Shown one piece after another: positions 5,650 to 10,019 of a stretch of 10,019 nucleotides of DNA. Source of the DNA: Hydrogenophaga sp. (GTDB taxonomy: Bacteria > Pseudomonadota > Gammaproteobacteria > Burkholderiales > Burkholderiaceae_C); the NCBI GenBank assembly GCA_011390855.1, contig JAABRN010000376.1, positions 1 through 10,019 on the forward strand, read 5' to 3'. The notes under the pieces were generated by a model. It did not search any database. It saw only the letters and a program-made list of their open reading frames with translations, and was not told the DNA's origin. Each line of letters begins with the position of its first letter. The stretch's first letter is position 1. The translations under genes and the position numbers were made by a program.

Positions 5650-6786
5650 ATGACCTCTGCTGCACCTTCTCTCATCGCGGTCCCCACCGACCTGCTCGGC
5701 GGGCTGTCGCCCGACCAGTTCATGCGCCGCCACTGGCAGAGAAAGCCGCTGCTGATCCGCCAGGCCTTGGGTGGCCAGGTGCCACAACTGGAGCGCGCCC
5801 AGCTGTTTGCCATGGCCAGTGATGCCGCGGTGGAGTCGCGCCTGATCGTTCAACACAACAAAGCCTGGAGCCTGCGCCACGGCCCGTTCAAGCGCAGCGC
5901 CTTGCCTCCGCTCAAGCAGGCGGGTTGGACGCTGCTGGTCCAGGGGCTGGACTTGCACCTGCCGGCGGCGCACGAGCTGCTGCGCCGTTTCCGCTTCGTC
6001 CCTGACGCCCGGCTCGACGATGTCATGGTGTCCTGGGCCAGCGATGGCGGCGGTGTGGGACCGCATGTCGACAGCTACGACGTGTTTCTGCTGCAGGTCA
6101 GCGGCCAGCGCCGCTGGCGCATCGGGCGTCAGCGGGACCAGTCCCTGATGCCCGACATGCCGCTGAAAATCCTGAGCCACTTTGAGCCACAGGAAGAGCA
6201 CTTGTTGGGGCCGGGCGACATGCTGTACCTGCCGCCCCACTGGGCACACGATGGTGTCGCGATGGGTGGTGACTGCATGACCGTGTCGGTGGGTTTTCGG
6301 TCGCCGCAGCGCGGGGGTCTCGCCGCCGAGCTGCTGCAGCGCATGGCCGAAGCCAGCGAAGATGAGACGCTGTATCGGGACCCGTCTCAGGCCGCGACCG
6401 CCACGCCCGGCGCCATGCCTGCAGGTTTGCAGGCCTTTGCGCAGGATGCGCTGCAGCGCCTGGTCGCCGACAGCCACTCGCTGGCCTGTGCGCTGGGCGA
6501 GGTGATGACCGAGCCCAAGCCCCGGGTCTGGTTCGACGAACCTCAGGAAGGCTGGCGGCCGGGTCGCGTGACGCTGGACCGCCGTACGCGCATGATGTAC
6601 GACACGCGCCATGTGTTCATCAATGGCGAGAGCTTTCGGGCCGGCGGCGCCGATGCGCGGCTGATGCGCGATCTGGCCGATCGTCGCGAACTGAGTGAGC
6701 AGCAAATTCGTCGCGCATCGGCAGACGCGCAGGCGATGTTGCAGGACTGGTTTGAAGCCGGCTGGCTGCAGCTGGCGCACGACTGA
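5650..6786 (+). CDS. roxA: 2-oxoglutarate/Fe(II)-dependent cupin (JmjC-like) oxygenase, RoxA/YcfD-type ribosomal protein hydroxylase
   Basis: The E. coli relative YcfD (RoxA) hydroxylates an arginine of ribosomal protein L16 (uL16) using Fe(II), O2 and 2-oxoglutarate. The 378-residue protein has the family order: an N-terminal FMRRHWQRKPLLIR (24-37), SRLIVQHN...SLRHGPF (63-80), DDVMVSWASDGGGVGPHVDSYDVF with the HxD iron ligands His139 and Asp141, SGQRRWRIG (151-159), GPGDMLYLPPHWAHDGVA with the distal ligand His200, and VSVGFRSP (212-219). The C-terminal part (about 225-378) matches the dimerisation and winged-helix region of YcfD in length and ends in a short helical segment LQDWFEAGWLQLAH. 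The start at 5650 has no visible Shine-Dalgarno. A gene of unknown function begins 24 bases after its stop, probably in the same transcript. The target is inferred from the family. Confidence 0.88.
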   Translation: MTSAAPSLIAVPTDLLGGLSPDQFMRRHWQRKPLLIRQALGGQVPQLERAQLFAMASDAAVESRLIVQHNKAWSLRHGPFKRSALPPLKQAGWTLLVQGLDLHLPAAHELLRRFRFVPDARLDDVMVSWASDGGGVGPHVDSYDVFLLQVSGQRRWRIGRQRDQSLMPDMPLKILSHFEPQEEHLLGPGDMLYLPPHWAHDGVAMGGDCMTVSVGFRSPQRGGLAAELLQRMAEASEDETLYRDPSQAATATPGAMPAGLQAFAQDALQRLVADSHSLACALGEVMTEPKPRVWFDEPQEGWRPGRVTLDRRTRMMYDTRHVFINGESFRAGGADARLMRDLADRRELSEQQIRRASADAQAMLQDWFEAGWLQLAHD

Positions 6787-6810
6787 CCGGAGAGCCACCA
6801 AGGAGCCACC

Positions 6811-7326
6811 ATGACCGACACCCCAGCCTCAACCCCCGCGCCTGCGCCCCTGCCCATTGGCCGGTTCGAAGGTCGAAAGGCCTTCACCGGGCTCGTGCGC
6901 CACGCCCTGGAGACAGCGGCTCATGAGGGCTGGCCGAGCCTGGTGCTCAGCGATCCCGATTTTCAGGACTGGCCGCTGGGTGAGCGTGCCGTGATCGATG
7001 CGCTGGGCCACTGGGCGAGTCAAGGGCGCCAGATCCGCTTGCTGGCACGCGACTTCGGTCCTTTAAGGCTAGCCCATCCCCGGCTGGTGCAGTGGCGCAT
7101 CACCTGGGGTCACCGGGTGGAAGCCCATGCCTGCCCGGGCGCTTCCGGCAATGAGCTCCCCAGCGCGATCTGGTCGCCTGGCTGGACGCTGGAGCGACTG
7201 GACCCGGTGCGCTCGACCGGCATCACCAGCGACGATGCTGCCAGGCGCACGATGCTGCAGGAGCGGCTGGAGGCGTGCTGGCACAAGGGCGCCCCGTCCT
7301 TTGCAGCCACCACCTTGGGATTGTGA
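6811..7326 (+). CDS. Conserved-looking protein of unknown function
   Basis: I do not recognise this 171-residue protein with certainty. It has no signal peptide or membrane segment and is likely cytoplasmic. A Pro/Ala/Thr-rich start (1-16) leads to a compact domain with alternating hydrophobic and charged parts. Distinct stretches are SLVLSDPDFQDWPLGERAVI (43-62), GRQIRLLARDFGPLR (72-86) and WRITWGHRVEAHAC (94-107), ending in FAATTLGL. The pattern of helix, strand, helix, strand suggests an alpha/beta fold, but no catalytic motif is evident. AAGGAG at 6800-6805, five bases before the ATG, is the best ribosome binding site in this part of the window, so it is surely translated. It starts 24 bases after roxA and is probably in its operon, so a role with the oxygenase or in translation is possible but unproven. 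Confidence 0.8.
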   Translation: MTDTPASTPAPAPLPIGRFEGRKAFTGLVRHALETAAHEGWPSLVLSDPDFQDWPLGERAVIDALGHWASQGRQIRLLARDFGPLRLAHPRLVQWRITWGHRVEAHACPGASGNELPSAIWSPGWTLERLDPVRSTGITSDDAARRTMLQERLEACWHKGAPSFAATTLGL

Positions 7327-7416
7327 GCTTTTGCATTAAAGGTGGCGGGAATACGACGAGAAAACGTATCCAAAAGAAAAAGATGATTAGGGTAAATGCG
7401 GATGCACTTTTCTCGA

Positions 7417-7422
7417 TATGAT
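7417..7422 (+). promoter_or_regulatory. -10-like TATGAT of a candidate small-RNA promoter
   Basis: TATGAT matches the sigma-70 -10 consensus at 5 of 6 positions and lies in an AT-rich stretch downstream of the unknown gene. No good -35 box is found 15-18 bases upstream. Transcription would start near 7429 and run into the terminator at 7481-7506. Confidence 0.3.
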
Positions 7423-7428
7423 TTGTAG

Positions 7429-7506
7429 ACAGTCCGATGGCCGGCTTCTCAAACGGTTATCTGACTGGGTCAACCTAGCTCGAATCCTGGATTCGGGTTT
7501 TTTTTT
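7429..7506 (+). ncRNA. Candidate small RNA or structured 3' untranslated region
   Basis: From the predicted start near 7429 to the T-run ending at 7506 a transcript of about 78 bases would form. CAGTC (7430-7434) is complementary to GACTG (7463-7467), and a terminator hairpin closes the 3' end. There is no open reading frame with a ribosome binding site. It could be an independent small RNA or the end of the roxA-operon mRNA. It resembles no RNA family I know. Confidence 0.25.
7481..7506 (+). terminator. Intrinsic terminator with nine-T run
   Basis: CGAATC (7481-7486), loop CTG, GATTCG (7490-7495), GG, then nine consecutive T (7498-7506). The stem is only 6 bp and moderately AT-rich, but the T-run is long. 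It would end the roxA-operon transcript or a small RNA starting near 7429. Confidence 0.65.
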
Positions 7507-7508
7507 GG

Positions 7509-7537
7509 TTGGCACCTAAAAAATGTCTGTTTGTCAT
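7509..7537 (+). promoter_or_regulatory. Putative sigma-70 promoter of the repeat lipoprotein gene
   Basis: TTGGCA (7509-7514, 5/6 match to -35), a 17-base spacer, and TGTCAT (7532-7537, 4/6 match to -10). The start would be near 7544, giving a short leader before the ATG at 7561, with a weak TTGGA as ribosome binding site. The T-run of the preceding terminator lies directly upstream and could act as an AT-rich UP element. Confidence 0.4.
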
Positions 7538-7560
7538 CCTCATCCATTGGACCTGTCATC

Positions 7561-7932
7561 ATGAAAAAATCCATCCTCCTCGCTAGCTTGCTTGCCGCCA
7601 TCGCCCTGACCGCCTGCGGTAAGAAAGAAGAAATGCCCGTGGCGCCTGCCGCTCCTTCTGCCATGGACGCCGCCAAAGAAGGCGCAGCCGCCACCATGGA
7701 CGCTGCCAAAGAAGGCGCAGCCGCCACCATGGATGCCGCCAAGGACAGCGCTGCTGCCACCACCGAAGCCGCCAAGGACAGCGCTGCTGCCACCACCGAA
7801 GCCGCCAAGGACAGCGCTGCTGCCACCATGGATGCTGCCAAAGAAGCCGCCGACAAGGCTGCAGAAGCAGCCAAGATGGCTGCCGACCAGGCTGCTGAGG
7901 CTGCCAAAGGCGCCGTGAAGCCAGCGCAGTAA
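7561..7932 (+). CDS. Small alanine-rich lipoprotein made of 11-residue repeats
   Basis: A 123-residue predicted lipoprotein of unknown function. The N-terminus MKKSILLASLLAAIALTAC has a short Lys-rich start, a hydrophobic core and a lipobox with Cys19, so it should be lipidated in the cell envelope. After a linker GKKEEMPVAPAAPSA come eight tandem 11-residue units (35-122) of the type MDAAKEGAAAT / TEAAKDSAAAT / AEAAKMAADQA. Such 11-residue periodicity with Ala, Lys and Asp/Glu at fixed places is known in group 3 LEA proteins and other long amphipathic helices, so an extended helix along the envelope or a membrane surface is likely. There are no catalytic motifs. It has its own putative promoter and terminator, so it is monocistronic. 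The start at 7561 is chosen because it begins the signal peptide; a TTG at 7531 would place ten non-hydrophobic residues before it. Confidence 0.85.
   Translation: MKKSILLASLLAAIALTACGKKEEMPVAPAAPSAMDAAKEGAAATMDAAKEGAAATMDAAKDSAAATTEAAKDSAAATTEAAKDSAAATMDAAKEAADKAAEAAKMAADQAAEAAKGAVKPAQ
7663..7926 (+). repeat. Eight 33-bp tandem repeat units inside the lipoprotein gene
   Basis: Units begin at 7663, 7696, 7729, 7762, 7795, 7828, 7861 and 7894. Units 4 and 5 are identical at all 33 bases. Units 1 and 2 differ by one base (GCC/GCT). Unit 3 shares its last 24 bases or more with units 4 and 5. Units 6-8 have diverged. Being a multiple of three, copy-number change would alter protein length without a frameshift. 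Confidence 0.9.
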
Positions 7933-7961
7933 ATCCCCTGCAGGCGCGGTTCTCTCGCTGC

Positions 7962-7990
7962 AAAAAATGCCGCCCTCGGGCGGCTTTTTT
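7962..7990. terminator. Bidirectional intrinsic terminator between convergent genes
   Basis: GCCGCCC (7969-7975), TC, GGGCGGC (7978-7984), six T after it (7985-7990) and six A before it (7962-7967). It can serve the lipoprotein gene on the + strand and bamC, which ends at 8022, on the - strand. Confidence 0.9.
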
Positions 7991-8021
7991 CGTGTCGGTT
8001 GACCGCTCTGTTTGAGGCTTT

Positions 8022-9137
8022 TTACTTCAGGTCTTCCACCAGCAACTGGGCAATGCGGGCCGCATTGCCCGAGGCGTCGGGCTGGCCCTGGCCATCCAGC
8101 ACGCTGACCGTGCTGCGGTTGTCCTGGCTGCTCACCACCACGCGGTAACGCACCGGGGTGGCATCGGGCTTGGAGCCGCTGAAGATGCGGCCGAAGAAGC
8201 CCGGTTTTTCCGCATCGGCGCTGCCCGGTGTCACGTAACGCACGAAGTAGACGCCCTGACTGCGGTCCCGGTCTTCCACGGTGAAGCCGCTGCGGTCGAG
8301 CGACAGGCCGACACGCCGCCAGGCGCGGTCAAAACCTTCATCGATCTGGATCACGGACTGGTTGTTGACCGTGGCAAGGCGGGCAGCCGCCTGCACCGGA
8401 GCGCTGGCCGCCGCGGCCTTGGCCTGTGCTTCGCTCACACCCAGCTTGACCATGAGGCGGGTCAGGAACTCGGCTTCCAGCTCAGGGTCAGCTCCACGCG
8501 GCTGCCAAATCGTCTGGTCTTTCTGGCTACTGGCATACACCTCGACCATGCCGCGGTGGCTGATGAAAATTTCGGTGCGGCCCTCGCCACCGCGTTCCAG
8601 CCGGGTGCGGAACTTGTCGCGCTCGCCGGTCGAATACAGGCTTTCGAACACGCGGCCAATGGTGCGGCGGAAGATATCCTGCGGAATCTTGGCCCGGTTC
8701 TCGGCCCAGTCGGTCTCCATGATGCCGAGCTTTTCCTGGTCCAGTTCCAGCACAAAACCGTTCTCTTGCCAGAAGTCGCGGATCGGGGCCCAGAGCTTGT
8801 CAGCGGGGCGATCCACCACCAGCCAGCGCTGGCCACCGGCGCGCTCGATGCGCACGTCGGCCACGGCATTGACCGCGGTGGCCTGCCCGGCGCTGGCAGC
8901 GGGCGTGCCACTCTGGTAGCCGCTGGCGGTAACCACCGTGCCGGGCACCTGGTAGCGCGCATCGCGGCTCAGTTGCGTGAGGTCTGGCGGCACGTCCAGC
9001 GAGCTGCCTTTTTTGGCGCTCTGGTAATCGATCTTGTCTTCCTGCAGCATGCTGCAACCCGTGGCCAGGAAGGCGGCCAGAGCGATCGCACCAAGGCGCG
9101 AAGCGGAAGACAGGGGGCGAAGGAAATGTGTGTGCAT
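8022..9137 (-). CDS. bamC: Outer membrane protein assembly factor BamC-like lipoprotein
   Basis: BamC is a lipoprotein of the BAM complex, which inserts beta-barrel proteins into the outer membrane. The protein is 371 residues from ATG 9137. It has a signal peptide with lipobox LATGC (Cys28), then the unstructured segment with SSLDVPPDLTQLSRDARYQVP (45-65), which corresponds to the BamC region that lies on BamD. Two helix-grip-like domains follow: about 94-235, with KLWAPIRDFWQENGF (114-128) and LGIMETDWAENRAKIP (137-152), and about 258-371, with FDRAWRRVGLSLDRSGF (269-285) and GVYFVRYV (295-302). An Ala-rich linker (237-255) separates them. It lies 47 bases downstream of dapA on the same strand, the same dapA-bamC order as in E. 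coli. No clear Shine-Dalgarno precedes the start. An upstream extension of the frame to 9305 overlaps dapA and is not expected to be used. Confidence 0.92.
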   Translation of the reverse strand: MHTHFLRPLSSASRLGAIALAAFLATGCSMLQEDKIDYQSAKKGSSLDVPPDLTQLSRDARYQVPGTVVTASGYQSGTPAASAGQATAVNAVADVRIERAGGQRWLVVDRPADKLWAPIRDFWQENGFVLELDQEKLGIMETDWAENRAKIPQDIFRRTIGRVFESLYSTGERDKFRTRLERGGEGRTEIFISHRGMVEVYASSQKDQTIWQPRGADPELEAEFLTRLMVKLGVSEAQAKAAAASAPVQAAARLATVNNQSVIQIDEGFDRAWRRVGLSLDRSGFTVEDRDRSQGVYFVRYVTPGSADAEKPGFFGRIFSGSKPDATPVRYRVVVSSQDNRSTVSVLDGQGQPDASGNAARIAQLLVEDLK

Positions 9138-9155
9138 GAGCAGTTCGGGGAAGAG

Positions 9156-9181
9156 AAAAAAGGTGGCGTGGGCCGAACGCC
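9156..9181 (-). terminator. Weak terminator-like hairpin between dapA and bamC
   Basis: Read on the - strand: GGCGT, loop TCGGCCC, ACGCC, then ACC and six T. The stem is only 5 bp and the T-run is offset by three bases. It begins a few bases after the dapA stop. It may lower bamC transcription relative to dapA rather than stop it. Confidence 0.3.
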
Positions 9182-9184
9182 TGT

Positions 9185-10019
9185 TCAGTCGATCAGACCA
9201 CTGTCTTTGAGGGCGGCTTCCACCAAGGGTTCCAGCGCTTCGCTCAGCGGTGTGAGCGGCAGGCGCAAGCTTGCACCACACATGCCCATGCGCGACAAGG
9301 CCCACTTGACCGGGATCGGATTGGCTTCGATGAACAGCTGCTTGTGCACCGGCATCAGCCGAAACTGGATGTCCATGGCCCGCTTGGCGTCACCGGCGAT
9401 GGCGGCCACACAAAGCTCGTGCATCAGGCGCGGCGCCACATTGGCCGTCACGCTCACATTGCCATGCCCGCCGCACAGCATCAGCGCCACGGCGGTGGGG
9501 TCGTCGCCAGAGTAGACGGCAAAGCCTTCGGGCGCCTCACGGATCAGCCACTGCGCGCGCTCGATGTTGCCGGTCGCTTCCTTGGTGCCGACAATGCCCG
9601 AGATCTGCGACAGGCGCAGCGCGGTTTCGACCGACATGTCGGCCACCGTGCGACCAGGCACGTTGTACATCACGATGGGCAAATCACCGGTGGCTTCGGC
9701 GATGGCTTTGAAGTGCTGGTACTGGCCTTCCTGGGTCGGCTTGTTGTAGTAGGGCACCACCTGCAGCTGGCAGTCGGCCCCCACTTTTTGGGCGTACTTT
9801 GCCAGGGCGATGGCTTCGGCGGTGGAGTTGGAGCCGCAGCCGGCCATGACAGGCACGCGCTTAGCAGCTTGCTCGACCGCGACGCGGATGATTTCGCAGT
9901 GCTCGTCGGTGGTGACGGTGGGCGACTCGCCCGAGGTACCCACGACACCAATGCAGTCCGTGCCTTCGGCGATGTGCCAGTTGATCAGTTTGCGCAGCGC
10001 TGCGTAGTCCACGCGACCA
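9185..10019 (-). CDS. dapA: 4-hydroxy-tetrahydrodipicolinate synthase (5' end outside window)
   Basis: DapA condenses pyruvate with L-aspartate 4-semialdehyde to give 4-hydroxy-tetrahydrodipicolinate, the first committed step to diaminopimelate and lysine, in the cytoplasm. The frame is open to the right edge (…[11 protein letters not shown]), so roughly the first 15-20 residues are missing; the GTG at 10010-10012 is an internal Val codon. Counting from that Val, marks are [11 protein letters not shown] (22-32), [12 protein letters not shown] (85-96), MYNVPGRT (115-122) with the catalytic Tyr116 and Arg121, [11 protein letters not shown] (139-149) with the Schiff-base Lys144, and [11 protein letters not shown] (184-194). 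In the GTxGES loop the second residue is Ser where E. coli has Thr45 of the proton relay; Ser keeps a hydroxyl, so activity is expected. The gene runs leftward into bamC, 47 bases on, as one likely operon. Confidence 0.96.
   Translation of the reverse strand, partial: GRVDYAALRKLINWHIAEGTDCIGVVGTSGESPTVTTDEHCEIIRVAVEQAAKRVPVMAGCGSNSTAEAIALAKYAQKVGADCQLQVVPYYNKPTQEGQYQHFKAIAEATGDLPIVMYNVPGRTVADMSVETALRLSQISGIVGTKEATGNIERAQWLIREAPEGFAVYSGDDPTAVALMLCGGHGNVSVTANVAPRLMHELCVAAIAGDAKRAMDIQFRLMPVHKQLFIEANPIPVKWALSRMGMCGASLRLPLTPLSEALEPLVEAALKDSGLID

Noticed and set aside
5636..5665. Upstream start at 5665 for the isomerase
   Set aside because: The ten added residues are unlike the family, and the start at 5635 matches the usual SlyD/SlpA N-terminus.
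5632..6801. Open frame on the - strand opposite the RoxA-type gene (389 codons)
   Set aside because: The + strand frame carries all oxygenase motifs; the antisense translation has none.
7470..7500. GCTCGAATCC looks like a tRNA T-arm
   Set aside because: The stem does not pair as a T-arm, no acceptor, anticodon or D-arm is present, and the hairpin plus nine T explains it as a terminator.
7510..7526. TGGCAC resembling a sigma-54 -24 element upstream of the repeat lipoprotein
   Set aside because: The -12 GC element is missing at the required distance (AAATG instead of TTGC), and a sigma-70 reading fits better.
7470..7907. Long open frame on the - strand opposite the repeat lipoprotein
   Set aside because: It is a by-product of the Ala-rich repeat; it has repetitive low-complexity translation, no ribosome binding site, and crosses the terminator.
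7663..7926. 33-bp repeats considered as a CRISPR array
   Set aside because: The units are contiguous without unique spacers and encode in-frame 11-residue protein repeats.
9138..9305. Upstream extension of the bamC frame to a start at 9305
   Set aside because: It would overlap dapA and place 56 unrelated residues before an obvious lipoprotein signal peptide.
8556..9515. Open frame on the + strand opposite bamC and dapA (319 codons)
   Set aside because: It runs across two confidently identified genes and their gap, and shows no family motifs.
10010..10012. GTG as the start codon of dapA
   Set aside because: The frame remains open to the window edge and DapA normally has about 15-20 more residues before this point.

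Overview
The window is a GC-rich, gene-dense stretch of a Gram-negative bacterial chromosome. The proteins point to a betaproteobacterium, most likely Burkholderiales (Comamonadaceae-like): a dxs tail followed by a TakP-type TRAP transporter, dut, a RoxA/YcfD-type oxygenase, and dapA next to a BamC lipoprotein. This placement is by recognition of protein families, not by a database search. I see no insertion sequence, prophage, tRNA, rRNA or CRISPR array, and no clear accessory island.

Layout, left half. The 3' end of dxs (1-572, +) is followed by a 286-base leader region full of short symmetric elements. Then comes a tripartite TRAP transporter: dctP (859-1989), a strong intrinsic terminator, a second regulatory gap with a perfect 16-bp palindrome, then dctQ (2168-2770) and dctM (2767-4578), which overlap by 4 bases. 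dut (about 4593-5042) follows directly. A terminator separates this rightward block from a leftward FKBP-type SlyD/SlpA-like isomerase (5102-5635, -).

Layout, right half. The isomerase is divergent from a 2-oxoglutarate oxygenase of the RoxA type (5650-6786, +), with only 14 bases between the two start codons. A conserved-looking unknown gene follows (6811-7326, +). Next is a gap with a promoter-like element and a terminator, possibly a small RNA, then a small alanine-rich lipoprotein built of 11-residue repeats (7561-7932, +). A bidirectional terminator faces the leftward pair dapA (partial, 9185-10019) and bamC (8022-9137).

How the genes work together. Most are housekeeping genes: isoprenoid precursor synthesis (dxs), nucleotide-pool control (dut), protein folding (isomerase), ribosome modification (roxA), outer-membrane assembly (bamC) and lysine/diaminopimelate synthesis (dapA). 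The TRAP transporter probably takes up 2-oxo acids such as pyruvate. Pyruvate is a substrate of both Dxs and DapA, so a shared metabolic link is possible but unproven.

I did not find a clearly new multi-gene system. The points most worth a second look are in regulation and architecture: a symmetric promoter-like palindrome exactly between two divergent start codons, the structured leader before dctP, the split dctP / dctQM regulation, a predicted lipid-anchored TRAP binding protein, the 11-mer repeat lipoprotein, and a candidate small RNA upstream of it.
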